A DNA stretch of 64,000 bases from Lutraria lutraria (lineage: Eukaryota; Mollusca; Bivalvia; Venerida; Mactridae): assembly GCA_964023205.1 (NCBI GenBank), contig OZ026850.1:3432368-3496367 (forward strand), read 5' to 3'. Shown here one piece after another: positions 12,879 to 27,066 of this stretch (its first letter is position 1; every line of letters begins with the position of its first letter). A program made the position numbers and the translations under genes. The notes beneath the pieces were generated by a model. The model searched no databases and was not told the DNA's origin. It saw only the letters and a program-made list of their open reading frames with translations.

Positions 12879-14939
12879 TAAGTAAGACAACGCTAATAAT
12901 ATCTAAACCCACAATAAATATCTACACGTTTACAGTCATCTACTAAATGATATCCAAATTTCGTTCGATATTTTCTAGTTTTGCTCTGAAATTCAAGTTG
13001 ACAGTTGGTAATAGAATAAAGCCAAATTGGAAATAAAATAAAATGACTGAAAAGATCCTGGATTTTGCTGATTATCCGTCAACATAAAAAATATGAAAAT
13101 GTCTTCATGAAGAAAATTTTAGAGAAAAATCACAATTTCGTCTCGTGTTTTTACTTAATGTGATTCATAAAGAATCTTAAATTCCCATTTTCTAAAACTA
13201 ATTCTGTTCATATCATATGATTTATATAATATTATATACATGTATAATAAATATCCTGTTCAATTGAATTACATAGCAATTTGTAAAATTGTACAGGGGA
13301 ACAATCTTGCGCTGAAATGAGTTTAGCATGGCTGTCAATGTTATAAAGTTTTAGGCGTGTAACTTTTTAAACCTCACAGTTTGATATAAACTATAACTTC
13401 ATACTTGAAATGGATTAGAAGAAAAAGTTTTGCCAACTTACCGATGCACGCCTATATATAGTAGCCAAAAACAGGTATGGCCTATGTTTTACTTGACCAG
13501 ACTGTTCATAGATTTAACTGTTGCAGGATTTATCTCACTTGTACTGCTGTATGCTTTCTAAATCAAACTTAACCTTGATTTCCTCTATCTAGGACTTTTA
13601 TTATTTTTATCAGGCGTAATTTAGTACGAAAATGTTTGGGGACGAATCGTATATATAACCCAATATCTCACATAACGTGATCAGAAAATTTAGCCTTTTT
13701 TTCGACCTACATATTTTTGTAAACTGAACGATTGCTCAGCTTTCCACAGCCTTCACTGGGTCGGCACGCATGAATTTTGATGCGAATAAAGGTATCGTGC
13801 CGTCTTATGATTTCGACGTTCTTATGTTTTCGACGGTTTTCATTTTCTCAAGTTTGCGTCATGATCACGCGAGAATTCTTTAAGCCCCGCCCCCTCTGAA
13901 TGTAAACAAATGATGCTAGTTGTCACAAAAATATCAGGCGGTTAAAAAATGGAATTACTACTGGTAAACTAGCAATATCAAAGTCACTTACTGATATTTC
14001 ATGGTGAGTTGTTATTCCCAAAATTTGTGTCGACAAAATACCCAAGAAAAAACTTTTTTCATCAAATAATCTTCAAACAAACATGTGCACGTCTGCAGTA
14101 GACATAACCTTTTCCGGTAGTCACGTGGTCTGGACAAATTTTTGTACAGGGTGTTCTCAAAAGTTTTTCTCCCACTAATACTTTCTTACGGTGTCAGACC
14201 ACAAAATTGTGTTTCCTCACTACGCTAATTCTCTAAGAATCCAGTAATAATTCAGGCCAAGTCCCAGGTAAATAGTAAGGACAGGTCATATTTTGCTGAT
14301 GATCTGAGTAAAGCATACTTGTAAAACAGTGATAAAGCAAGATTTATCAGTAGAAAGGGTGACAATGAACAGTAAACCAATGTTTAAGAATAGTTTGTTG
14401 AGTTTTTATGGAAAGAAATACCGAAAAGTTGCCGAAAGTGCATCATATTTGCTGTTAAAAGTTGACAGTCAGGTATTTTAGTGAAAACAGCGTTTTAATT
14501 TCAAATATTCGTTGAACTCACTGGCTGAACTTCGCTTTTGAGAAAAAATGTGTTTATTGACTTTTTAACCACCCCATATCGCTATTTATATCGACCAATG
14601 AAAACCGTCGAAAACATGTAACGTCACTGAGTGGGAAAACAAAAATGGCTGCCTTCATGAAACGGCTCTAAAAAGGTCTATACTCTACTGTTTTGCTTAG
14701 AAATCGGTATTTTATGTAGAAATCTAAATGTTAGTAATTACTTCCATGTCAAATTGTGCATGCAATAAACGTCCGTTTATTTACCGGGCGAAATATGCTT
14801 GCACCGTCGAAAACATAATAAGCCAGGATACTTCGTTCTTCTACATCCGCCCAAACTCCCCGCAGCGGTTTCCTCCCTTGATAAAAAGCGTGACGTAACC
14901 GGTGGGAGGAGTTCGACATCCGCCATTCAATTGTTAGCA

Positions 14940-15020
14940 GTTCCCGTCGTTCCATGTTGCATTACAAGTATATTTGTAAGTTCAGTTTACATGAGTACTT
15001 CAGTCAGTACTTTGATTCTA
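14940..15020 (+). repeat. Dispersed repeat family O, right part
   Basis: It carries TTACATGAGTACTTCAGTCAGTACTTTGATT, matching the right half of the 3255 and 28560 copies. The left half is not recognisable here. Confidence 0.45.
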
Positions 15021-16203
15021 GCCTTGTAACCTGTTGAATCTATAGATTTTTTGTATGAGTAAGTCCTCGACTTTGATGGAATGTTTTGAGCACTGCTTCT
15101 CAAGTTTTATCCAATTGCTCCCTATTCTACAATAAGAATCCAATATAATCTAAAATGATTGTTTAAAAAAGCCTGGTAATGCGAGAAAGTTCACGGGAAA
15201 AAATCAAATTGATTACCCAAATTGCAGCAACATTTCTTGTTTCATGAAATCCACCGAGACGGCTGTAACAGCGTTTTACAAGGTCGTAAATTCTGCTACT
15301 CTTGTTTTAAATTGATAAATCATTCGGAGCTCCTGAAAAAGTCGTGATTTCTGATCCCTCTACGATAGCTCCAATTTCAAAACCAGTCCTGATAATTGGT
15401 TTTATATCCATGCGACCGCATCTCAAGAGAAATGAGTGTCGCCCTATGAATAATTTTGACTTTCAAATTAACTTGCGCCTGTCAAGCGCCATATTGGAAG
15501 CGATCTTCACGTCATGGCCTTTCTTACGAACCATTGAACTTTCGGATAAATAATCGCAGCAAATGTTTCTCTTGACGTTTGGTGAGGACGAGCATTTCTG
15601 CTTGAAACTGACACCATTATTCGCGTGTCCCTCTTCCACATTTGAGCAGAGTCGTATAAATATTCATTTTATGATGTCATACGGTGATGTATCGGCATTT
15701 TAGTACAATACAAGGAATGGGCTAAACTTTGTACTTGTGTTTCGACTAAATTTACCGGAATTGTGGTTCCTATACACCGACCTTGGCAGAATTGTATGTC
15801 ATTATACTTTCAACGTGCTAGGCCCTTATGATATTTCCTTCTGATTCTCATGAAAGATAGCAAATATGACTGGAAGTAAAAACCTACACTTATGTCCGTA
15901 ACCTAAGTTGACAAGTCTAAATGTACGCTAGTATATTTTTACATTGCGCCTAATTTCTGAATGCCTACATTGTAATTTATTGCACAGGATGAAAATTATA
16001 ATAAACTCTTAGTAAGGAACCAGGTAGACTTTTAATATATTTCGTCCAATATTTACTATGAATACTCTAGTCCTGGGGGTAGATCAGTTGTAAGTAAGTA
16101 CAAATGTATATTACAAGTACGAATTAATCCTTATATTTTGGTTCTTTGAAGAGTCGAGTAATATATGTATAATGTGGACGTTTAGAAAAGCGATTCAGTG
16201 TTC

Positions 16204-16389
16204 AGAACAACCTCTTCAGAGCGTTACTCTCTTGAGCAACCCCCCCCCCCCCCCCTTCAATAACAACATGATCTTTCTCAACTGCTCGATTTAACTATTA
16301 ATTTAATCTCGCTAGAGCAACAACCTCTCAACAACAACATACTTTTTGCTACTCCCAAAGGGTGTTGCTTTGGAGAGGTTGCACTGTAT
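16204..16389. repeat. MITE family B copy with internal poly-C
   Basis: Left part AACAACCTCTTCAGAGCG; right end AAGGGTGTTGCTTTGGAG then AGGTTGCACTGTATA. The interior carries AACAACCTCTCAACAACAAC. A run of 16 C at 16240-16255 interrupts it. Same family as 32757, 33894, 36016 and 63533. Confidence 0.7.
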
Positions 16390-18019
16390 ATGTGTTTGGA
16401 CTCTAGGTTATTTGTCAGTGTTTCTGCGATACGAGCTGCGAATTGAGAAAATGTATTGTGTGTTAAATTATGGCTTATTTCAAATACAAGCTATGACTAA
16501 TTTGATTCTTCTGCAAGTCGATAAAATGGTGTAACGAAGCTCTATACATGTTAATAACATGAAAAACAGGATTTCACTAGAATATTGAAGTCTCATCAAC
16601 ACGAGACTTTACGCTTGAATCATTTATTTCTCTGAATCAGTTCTGTGATTCATACGGCAAACCTTTTTTATAAAACTCATCCAAGGTCCCATTTGGCCCG
16701 ATTTATGTCGACAAAAACAACAACAACATAAAAACGAACAATATTCCGTTTAAGGATTGACTCGTAGTAAGTGACTCAACACAGGCGAGATGAGTGTCAG
16801 TGGCTCCTATATTTCAATATTGACTTGAAGAGTCATGTCTCTCGGTAAAGAGATAAGCAAAATATCGGCGCTTGCCCGATTCCGCTTGTTATATCGATGC
16901 TGTTCCGTATTAATTATGAACACGTGTTCGGTCAATATTGCGGGTTTTATCCCTAACCTTGCATACAATGTATCGTTAATTAAACACATATATGTGGTAT
17001 ATGGGAGCCCATCATGAATAAACAAAACATGAAGATTAGTTGCAGCTTAAAGCGTCCTTCTCGTACATATTTCCAAGAAAATACATTTGTAAGAGCATTC
17101 GCCGTCGTTGAAAATTTATAACACAAGCTTTAAAAACCTGTGATATGACCTGTTTGATACATGAATATGATGGACTTCGAACATAAATTAGTTTCTGGTT
17201 AAAAAGAACGTTATTGATGTCACACATAACGATATGCGTGGTTTTAACTTCGAAGTTCTAATATGAATGTGTTCTTCTACAGCGCATGAAAACTTGAACA
17301 CTTCCGGATAGTGTACAATGTATTCAAGAATGTGCTATGAATTGAGCTTTTAAAACTGACTTCCTTAAAATACCGTACGTGAACAACTTGTTTCACACAT
17401 TCTAACTGATTGCATGTTGGTTTTGATAGTGTACATTACATGCTAAAATTTACATCAAAGATCAGAAACAGTACTAGAATAACCAAGGACAAACATATTT
17501 CGTCTCCGAGATTAAACATTCGGAATACCACGGATATTTTCGCTAAATATTGTAAAATTCGGATCATCACGGATAGTTTCGCGTTTGTAAACAAGAGTAT
17601 GAAATCTCGCTGATTCACGTGTCACTACCGCGGGATTTGATTACTTTTAACTGTTAATACAGAAGTTGCGAATCCATGTATGTATATAAGTACTTATATA
17701 TTGATAAGTCCTTTGTTCAACATACGATGGGCTGAAAACAGGAATCAATTTTATCTTATGGCTACAATTAATGTTAAGAGCTGGAAAACTGGACGAACCT
17801 ATGTTTTTGCTGACTAACTTCCGTTTACCAGAATACGTACTTTTAATTGACATGCAGGACTCTCATTTTCCATACCAGAAATGCATTTCAAAAGCACTTA
17901 ATGAACCCAAACAATATGAAATAACGTAAAGTACACGCGACGATCGCTTTTCGTATAATAGACGAGCTTAGGTTTGGTTTGCTTTCATTCACGACAAAAT
18001 TAGCTGAACGTGATTCTCT

Positions 18020-18096
18020 TAATTACCCAAAATAACACGCAGTCCTGATTTCCTATTTTAATTACCCAAAAATAACACGTAGACCTGATTTCCTAA
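18020..18096 (+). repeat. Two-copy tandem duplication, about 39 bp
   Basis: AATTACCCAAAATAACACG..CCTGATTTCCTA appears twice back to back with a few substitutions. Confidence 0.85.
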
Positions 18097-19632
18097 TTAC
18101 AATGCTTATACCCGATATTAGGCGATATAGTACGCTTCCATGAATAAATAATGTATATTGATCGTTTAAGTTCCGGAATTGTTTCCTTGCATGCATACAG
18201 TCAACTTCGCTCTGCGACCACTCCCGTACACCGACTATTTCATTAAAACGACCATTTAAATTCTAATCGATTTTTCACAGCCACAGTTTTTAAAATTGTA
18301 CCCAAGATATTATTTTTCTACGGTAACTAGACACTAAAATACATGTACCATAATAATAACCTGTTTATTATTTTCTTCTGTTGTTTTTTTTAGTCGATGT
18401 AATTTTATTCATATTTGGAGAAGAATATTTGAGCATTTTCGTTAAACACATAATTTTCCTGGAACTAAAATTAATTGAAGTCATGCTCGTCAAATTTCAG
18501 ACTTTTATGTTAATAGATATAGCGTATAATACTCCAAGCGTCCATTATAAGATCGTCGCTAGAGGGCGCTGTTTTCAAATAAGTCTAATATAGTCTGCGA
18601 ATGTGTTTCGCATAACATAACAGAATGGCAATTTTCACTTAACCTGACATAAATGTAACTTTGAGTAACATCATCATAAACTTTTATTGCACTGATTCGT
18701 ACATGCGGATCAGCTTTGAAATATGAACTTGAGACAAAATAAAAAAAAAAGAAATCACTTTGTTTATTAAGATGACCTTAGGCGAAACATTGTTTGTTTC
18801 TGGTTATCATGACAACTGAGTTTACATGTGTTTTCCCATTTTCAAAGATTAAAGCGGATAAAAAAGAACATGCATAAAAACTCATGATAAAAAGATGCAA
18901 TTTCACAATATCAATATCAGCGATTTGATAAAAAATAGGTCGCCATGCAATATCTAAAAAAAATTTTTTTTCACAAATGTTTAGATAATTCCAAAAATAT
19001 ATGATAGTCGTATGTGAAAACTACATTTTCTTATACCCGATGTTCTTATGGCATTTACAACTCATTATTAAAACATTTATAAAACAACTAGTTGTTTTAT
19101 TAACAATTTTAAGATTTTTTCTATTAAGCGCATAAGAAAGATGGGTGCCAAGGGAGGTTAATATTGTAGATGTGAGAGCTATGTATACCATAGAACTATA
19201 CGTCTGTTTCGGAGTTTCCTCGTATAAAAACCGCGGCTCTAATTTAGCTACTTGACTAGTAGGAAAATGCTATTGTTTAAATACTATAATCAATAGTGTT
19301 GTATTTGCACATGACGTGACCTGATCATGTCAATGTACAATAGCTCGTTAGTTCAAATATTAGCTTAATTATGTTCCCTCCCTTCTTGAAGTATTGTAAA
19401 TATTATCTGAAAAACGAACTATGGCACGCCAATCACGCATTGACTTAAGGGATTTTTACCAATATATACATTTTACAATGCTTTCCTGTTTTCGCCGGCT
19501 TTCAACATTATCTGAGTTATATACTTGCAGACAAATACCTAAGGCCTTAAAATGTTTTGTTTGTTTATAACTGGTTGCGTGCTCATTAAAAATAAAGTAG
19601 ATTACATTATAGAAAGGGTTTATTTCCTATTG

Positions 19633-19735
19633 AAAGTGTTCGGAAAGGTAAAAAAGTAACACGTACCGTTCCTAGGGCCCAATAAAAAGTCTAGGGTCGC
19701 GGGTGGGAATCATGGTATGCGGGAACTAGACTATG
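19633..19735 (+). repeat. Dispersed repeat family R
   Basis: It shares CGTTCCTAGGGCCCAATAAA and AAGTCTAGGGTCG with 7335-7445. Confidence 0.5.
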
Positions 19736-19877
19736 TTTGGTGATATGAAACAAATATTTTGGGGCATAAGAAATATTCATGGCAACTGTACCAGTACTAG
19801 TCGTGTTCTCTGAAAGTTATGTACAGTGAAATTCGTCACAGAAAACAATTACTGTGTACTGCGTTTTCCCCTTTATT

Positions 19878-20045
19878 GACAATGACCTTAAAATGGTACA
19901 TGTACGACAATGATATTAAAATGATGCAAGTGCGACAATGACATTAAAAGGATACAAGTGCGACAATGACATTAAAATGATGCAAATACGACAATGACAT
20001 TAAAATAATACAGGTGCGACAATGACACTAAAATGATACAGGTGC
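19878..20045 (+). repeat. 28-bp minisatellite, six copies
   Basis: Six consecutive units on the pattern GACAATGACATTAAAATGAT + ACAAGTGC, with one to four differences between units. Confidence 0.92.
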
Positions 20046-22179
20046 GGCGTGCTATAAAATCGGATTTTTATTTCATTTTCACGTGGATGATGTTCAGTCG
20101 GAAATTCTCGGTCAATATCGTAGATATTATCATAGAATACATGGCAAGTGATGGTCAATACTGTAAACAGATATCAGGGTACAATAGATATATCTAATGT
20201 AATCTAAATGGCTTATTTATATTAGGAATATGTATGATTTGTTTGTAACAAAAACTTTGGTACCAATAATTAAAAACTCTGGCGACTGGTAGACGGATAT
20301 GGAACAGAAAATTATGAAGATAAGCAGACGAAACACAATTGGATAACACAGTATCCGTAATTACTGTATTGTTGTGTTTCGATACTTTGTCATTTTAAAT
20401 TGTATCTAAATAAAGAAATACAAATATTGTAATCAGAGACAGGCTGACACATGATTTTATTTCACTTATTTGAAAATTGCGCATCAAATCTTATTTTTGC
20501 GCATGCGTGGTCCATCATGTTGATCAGACCCCGCACATAATCCATAGAAAAGCATTGAATAGAACTGAGGTTTTCCGAAATGAGACAAAATCACGTGAAC
20601 TGCCTTTAATTTAGTTTATTGACGTCGGATTTGAAAAAAAAATCTTTAATTGGTTAATTACATAATGAAGCTAAGGTTTCAGTCATTTCTGGTAAGAGTT
20701 TGGCTTCTCTAGTGATTTATTTTTTATCAGATTCTGTCCAGATTTTCTGGTGTAACCAATTAACTTGTGGAAAAAAAAACGAATTAAGTTTTCCCAATTA
20801 GGCCTATACCGTATTTGGAAAGATAGACTGTGTCGTATGAACAAAACAGACGCCAGGTCGACTCATTTCTCAGCGATATCCTTCAACGTTCGTAGAAATT
20901 ATATGCTTAAAGTTAGATCACGGTAGACTTTTTTTATATGCTTAAAGTTAAAATCCGTATGTTTTACAAATCCGTCTTTTTTTTCGACAATATCCGTTAA
21001 AATTCGGAAGAACTGTAAGCTTTATTTCGTACTTTTCGTCTGATCGCTTTTCCGCGGCAGTCCTAGTTGGCTGAATTTCGGAGAAATGGCATTTTTTTAT
21101 TTAAGTTTCATAGGGAGAATCTAACAAATTTCTAGACATCACTGATAATACCTCGTGAAAAGTGACTTCGAGTCTCAAAATTTAGATAAGCCAAAAGTCA
21201 GTCCGGATTCAACTCTCACACCGAAGGTTTCAGTACGGGCTTACGCTAAGCATGGAACCATTTTGTTAGAGGATTCATCCGTAAAATGACCAGACTGCAT
21301 CATAAATATTTATTGCGGAACTCCAAATGCATTTTTGGGTAGTTATAAGTAAATGCCGTCTGTTCCGTTTTAGTAATGGGATAAAGTCACGCAAATACCG
21401 ATCCTAAAGCCTCATCGCTATAATGGAACATGGGAACTCAATTTTAGGGGGGAAATATGTTACAATACACTCAGGATAAATAAATGGGATCAATTTATGA
21501 GACATTTTCATAACTCATCACCGATTTCTAACTCATGATTCATTCTTTCTCGAGCTATTCTTGTCTAAACATCTAAAAGACGGGCACCGATAATTCATTC
21601 GGTACTGATTGGTCGCGTTCGGCAAATTGGACGATATTACGAACGATATGTTGATATATAACCCGCTTTCACACTAGCAAGATACATCAAAGAGTACGAT
21701 TACTCGCGTAAGATAAATTAGTTTGTCCGTAAATGGTAGTAACTGTACAGAAAGATGGCATGACTCATCTTGCCGGATTTAGGATATTAGATTTTTGGTG
21801 CGTTGAGACGATAGTCTTTGATTGTGGCAGTTTTTTATGTCCAATGTTCTGTGATGTTTTCTGATGTTATTTTTATCATCTCGATATAGAGGCAATTAAT
21901 TCGGTACAGAGCCAGATGATGCGACTCCTGTGCATTATTTTCCACGGCGATATATTAAAGAGATATATTGAATGTTGTGTTCGTTTTGTGTTTCTTCCAA
22001 AGAACATCCCTTTTCCATTGCCTAGAGCATTCAGTATATAAGCTTATTGTGTAATGGAGAATAATAACAGTCCGACCATTCTTGATTATCTCCGTACTGT
22101 AAAAAAGAACTATTTTTCCTTTCGTCTTTTCAATAGCTGTCATTTGTAAATCACATCATTTAGCTTTACAAACTAGCAG

Positions 22180-22450
22180 GTGGAACAATCATATAGAATC
22201 ATGCCTTTTGATAATAGAAAATGTAACCTTTGTATGAAATTAGAAGACGAGTTTCATTATATCATCGAATGTCCATTATACAAAAATCTTAGAAAACAAT
22301 ATGTCAGTAACTATTTTTGCAGTATCCCTCGTATATCTATAGAACTGTTTACGAATAAAAATGAAAATGTACAAATGTAATGAAAAAATGAGAATGTATG
22401 TTCGAAAAGCTTTCTTATTTAAAAGACCAATTATACAATTTCATATTTTA
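22180..22450 (+). pseudogene. LINE (non-LTR retrotransposon) C-terminal remnant
   Basis: The 22180-22380 frame contains KCNLCMKLEDEFHYIIECPL followed by YKNLR. This is the CxxC..EDE.H...C cysteine/histidine motif found after the reverse-transcriptase domain in many LINE ORF2 proteins. A stop at 22378-22380 is followed, in a shifted frame, by NEKMRMYVRKAFLFKRP, the usual continuation, so the copy is broken by a frameshift. No RT or endonuclease domain is found upstream: a 5'-truncated dead copy. The AT-rich stretch to about 22690 (GGCTGTCCTCATAGGCCAGT..) looks like its 3' UTR. Confidence 0.75.
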
Positions 22451-23244
22451 CCACGACATATTTTAATATAACATTTGTTCTCTGTATTACATTTGTATTT
22501 ATATGTACATGTATAACATAAATATCATTGAATACTTAATTTGATATTCAAATTGATGTCCCTGAAGTGCATTTATAAATTTGTTAAGTTTTATGCATGT
22601 GTATTAGATAATTGTGCATAATGCCAATGTATATGTTCGTAAATATGTGGCTGTCCTCATAGGCCAGTTGACCCAATGGATTTGAAAGTAAAGTATCATC
22701 TGTAAGGAATAATAACGAACCTAGGAGTCAAGCGGAGCTGTTGTAACCAATTTGGGCCACAGTCTGGGGTGGAATTCCAGTTTTGCAAAATATACCGCGT
22801 TCAATATACAACGGCAAGCGTGTGCACTAAAATGGGTATTGTCGAAAGAAGTGTGCCGCAAACCGAATTCTCACAAAGCTTATATTTCTAAATCAAAGTA
22901 CTGACGGTACTTATATGTTAGACTCGATTTAAATGTCAGAATAAGAAAACAACGCAAGTGTTAACTTTTTTCTCAATACATCACGGTAATTCTATCAGAC
23001 TTTTTGGGAATAATACCAGCCGCTTATTGAAAAATATATTCCCAAAGAATTTAGTTTACATGTATGTAAGTTCAAGGGAAAATTCTTCGAGGAAATATTC
23101 TTTGGCACACCATATACTTTGGTATACTGATTAGTTTCCCGGTGTATCATGTTAAACAGCTATCTCATACTAACGCAATTACTGGTCAATTGTTTTATAG
23201 ATGGCTACTTTGTCTACAATGCTTTTACATTGATGTATTTTCAG

Positions 23245-26200
23245 GCAGCAGGAACAGCCGACTTAATTATGAAGTTCCGGCAATTCGAATTTCGTCTGTT
23301 TCCCAAGATGAAGAGTAAAAAGAAGAAAAAACATACATTAGGGCATGCTGACTTTCCTCGAGACATAAGTCTAGACAAAAACTCTAATTTCTGCAAATCC
23401 GGTATCCCACAATTTTACGACAACCTAGCTATAGAAGCAAATTACCCAGAACAATTTCCTGCAGAGATATTTTACAGACAACAATACGATTCCATGAATT
23501 TTGTCTCCTGTCACAACATCTGTTATTCCTGTTCTGATCTAAAGAAATATTCGCTTCCGGAACTAGAAATAAATGTCACCGGAAGCACGTGCTCTTGTGA
23601 CTTCTGTGCATGTACGACGACAGACACACTTCCGTCGATGACGCGATCTTGTACGTTAGCTGCATTCAATTGCGGATCGTCTTTGGGTACACCAAATACT
23701 GGACAGAGAACTCGGACCCGAATAAAGACGAATCCATGGCTACCATCGCCTAGAGCTACACCCAGTCCCTCTCCAACAGGTATGATGATAGTTCAAAGCA
23801 AACAATCTACAAAATACGTCCAAAATCACCAGTTAAGATGATTTTATCACAGTATAAAGCCCGCTAAATTCAGAATCACAAAAAGGTCGCGAATTCTGAT
23901 AACACATTAATAAGATTTCACAATCAGTGTTAATCTATAGTAGACCTATATTTAATGTTCTTATTCAAATTTCGTTCGATCATTTGATTAAGTCGCGATC
24001 CCCCAAGATGAATTTCTTTTTTTTTCCAAACTATAACTCACTCACACTATTCACTGCTTCGCGCCAATCAAAGATATTGAAATCTTACGGAAAATAGCTT
24101 TATGTCTTCTTTATTGGTTCTTACAAAACACAAAATGATTTAATTAAAGATTTTCAGACAAAATGTTGGTTTTGGGGTTTATGCTTTCCAGATTTATTAA
24201 TCTTTCTTTTGCAAAACTTCCAGAATTCTCATTCTTAATAGAAAATAGAATAATGTGACTTGCAGATTCTCCTGCAATGCATTTTCATGGCAGGCGATAT
24301 TCAACCCATGCTAATACAACTTAATCAGAATATTGCTGTCCATAATTGTTCGCGAACAAAAAGTATTGTATCTTATTACATTGTAGTCGTTTTGGAAATC
24401 TAATGTCATCTGTATAAAAGGCAAATGTCAGGAAACTATACCAGTTTAAAAAATGTCACCTTAGCTAACATTTATACACGAAACGAAGGCACCTTGTACT
24501 CTCATATTTAGAAAAAACATCAACCTATTTTTGGTAAGCTAACACTGAATATGACTATTTTTCTTGCCAGTTGTAAACGTGAGATTCGGCAGCTAATTCC
24601 CAGTCGACCACAATAAGTTATCTGCATTCAAACACATATCCAGTTCTTGACATTTTTCGCCCACACTTCACAGCTGTCTTTGGGGGCATGATATACAGAA
24701 CATTATTTTAACTTCAAATGTCACTTTGTTTTCATCAAGTGTTATACTGTCTGAGGGGTGTCGTACTTTTGAAAAAGATTATTGACTTCAACGCGTCAAA
24801 TACTTGCACTTAAATTCCACTTTTATTTGCAAAGATAATTATTTCTCTGCGAGTCTCGCACGGGACTTGTAAAGTGCCTAGTTTTGAAAGCTGTTTTAGT
24901 TTGCATTGAACGTTTAGACGAAATTTCTTTCACACAGCCCACGGCTAGAAAACATCACGTTATGTTGGTTTAATTTTTGTTTTATCGTCTCTCAGTGTGT
25001 CTTCAAGAAGTTTGTCTTCTGTGAGAAACTCTGTTATGTTTGAAAACACGTTCTGTATAGATTTCGCCAAATTAAGACGCTGCAGAAAGACCCTTGCGTT
25101 TTAATCAATATGTTGGTCTCGTATTTTAAAAATCAACATTAAGTTCGTAGACAAGCGATTGATTATTTTGTTTATTCTTATTAAAATTAAGTGACTTTTA
25201 TGACTGTATTTTTTTCATTAATGTCGGCTAACTACGTAGGCGCATCCTAAATTACTGCCAATGTTTGCCGAATAAATGTATTTCTCAATAAATACGTAAA
25301 TACTTGAACATTTGGCTGATTAGAATAATGAAGCTGGTAAAATATTTAATACTTGTTTTTTTTCTTCCGCTGCTGGCTTTAAATTGTCATTAATGTTATT
25401 ACATTAGTATTTATACTATTATTCTATTATTTTAATTACTAGAAAGTCACTGAGATATGCTGACATGTGCATTGTAATGTAAAGTGGAATCACAAATTGA
25501 AATCATTCAAATTGTAAGCTGTGAACTAGTGTATAAACAGGTCATGCCACTTGTGTATTGTAATACAGCCGATAGCAGCTAGATATGTATTCAAATAAAG
25601 TCACCCTCAGTTGAGTTTTTCGTATCTTTTCAGACCATCAACAACCAGGAGCTCCATGGTCTAAGGGAGACAACTGGTCCGATTTTCCAGCTGCTAGACC
25701 AAGTGATCTCCCTTTGACCACGAATCACTCCATACCAGTTTCTGACTGTTACTCCGGAATACCTATGATTAAAGACCCAACCACGAATAACGAATACTAT
25801 TCTAAGATAAATACACCTCCCTCCAGTGGTGAGGAAAAGTACATTTTAAAGGAATCTCGTGAGGAGCTCGATTCATTGCTTGTTCTTGATCATTCGAGGG
25901 AAAAGAGAGACGAATTCGAAAATTCCGATTATTCTAACTCACCATCACCTGTAGTTGAATTTCTTAATTGTGTTAAGTATGAAATCAACTTTGATTATGA
26001 AAACACTGCCGATGACTTACTTGAAAAATCTTCTATTTCACAAATTAATGGTTTCAATTCTGGAAAAGCCAATTCTGAAAACGTCTTTGGTAATGTCGAA
26101 AAGGAAGTAGATGACAATATCCCAAATGTTGTTGAACACAAGCATAATGGCAACAGTTCCAGTTTCGTTACTCCAGATGCAGAAAATAATGATATCACAT

Positions 26201-27057
26201 TTGATGATACGTGCAATAACATGCAGGAATCTATTGATACCGGGTATGCGAGCGTGTCACGTGACAGCGACTGTATGTCGTCTGATGAAGCAGACGACGA
26301 AATGAGTCATGAGTTTAACGACAATGGACCTAGTGATCCCGATAAAATTATTAAACCCAATGACGATGTACTGGACGACGTCATAGACACTGATGCTGAC
26401 TACACAGAGCTCGATTTAGAACTGGAGGAGGTAGGGAAAGATTTGCCAGGTATTTATAATTACGAGAGAACGAGTGACGTAGAACACATCAGCGATTTGG
26501 AATGGGACAATGAACCAATTACACAAACTTTACTAATTGATTTTCCCATCTCTGAGAAAGTTGTGAATCACGAGTTTGACAATTTAGCGAATAAAAGTAA
26601 GTTGGTGGTCGCAACTCTTAGCAACACACAATCTGATCAAATTCGAGATTTCGGTTCCGTCAAGTACAGAAAGAAGCATGCGCTACCTGGTGAAAATTTA
26701 TGCGTATGTAAACGAAGAAGATCAAGGTCGTTGGCAGACATTGAACTTAGTCTGGAGGACAAGGTAACTCTTCTTCGAGAGGAGAAAACATTCGTTCAAC
26801 GGAAGATTCGTGAAGCGATTCTTGAAGACAGAATCCGAGACCACCAAATGAAAATATTCCGATTGTTGTCAAGTGACCAGCGGAAACAGTTGATTATGAA
26901 GACATTGTATGATTTAAAAACGAGGCTGGAAGATCAGAGCGCTCGATTGCAATCAAGCTACAGCACAGTTCTTTCTTTAAAGCGCATGTTCTCGCAAAGA
27001 AACCATTCTCAGTCGGCGATAGAATATGATGATCAGTTGACCCAAACAGATGTGTAG
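23245..27057 (+). CDS. Acidic protein with C-terminal coiled coil, possibly Shroom-like; last two exons
   Basis: Two exons: 23245-23779 (acceptor TTTTCAG, donor G|GTATG) and 25634-27057 (acceptor TTTTCAG, stop TAG). The junction makes G|AC, Asp, and the joined frame is 652 codons plus stop. In order: a basic patch (KMKSKKKKKH), a Cys-rich stretch (CSCDFCAC), a Pro/Ser/Arg linker ending PSPRATPSPSPT, a long acidic Ser/Asp/Glu-rich disordered middle, a basic CKRRRSRS motif, then about 100 residues of predicted coiled coil from LEDKVTLLREEK to VLSLKRMF. The coiled coil's layout (LL..E, REA, a break at LSSDQ, then LEDQ) recalls the end of the Shroom ASD2 Rho-kinase-binding domain. That is a weak visual match, not an alignment. 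Entry is in phase 0, so a 5' exon upstream is expected; an in-frame ATG at 23149 is AT-rich and less likely. Function unproven. Confidence 0.7.
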
Positions 27058-27066
27058 ATAATTGTC

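Larger units (their letters stand above)
2425..23244. other. Gene-poor intergenic region
   Basis: About 20.8 kb between the esterase start and the first recognised exon of the next gene. I found no open frame with credible protein character; all frames are short, AT-driven and without splice-supported neighbours. It holds the repeats listed separately. The 5' exons of the 23245 gene could be hidden here. Stretches 9560-11450, 12880-14930, 15030-16200, 16400-18000, 18110-19630 and 20050-22170 show nothing I can name. Confidence 0.6.

Noticed and set aside
19878..20045. CRISPR-like regular repeat
   Set aside because: Contiguous 28-bp units with no spacers, in a eukaryotic genome.
23149..23244. 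Upstream in-frame extension with ATG at 23149
   Set aside because: AT-rich, hydrophobic and followed by a good acceptor at 23244; more likely intron than coding.
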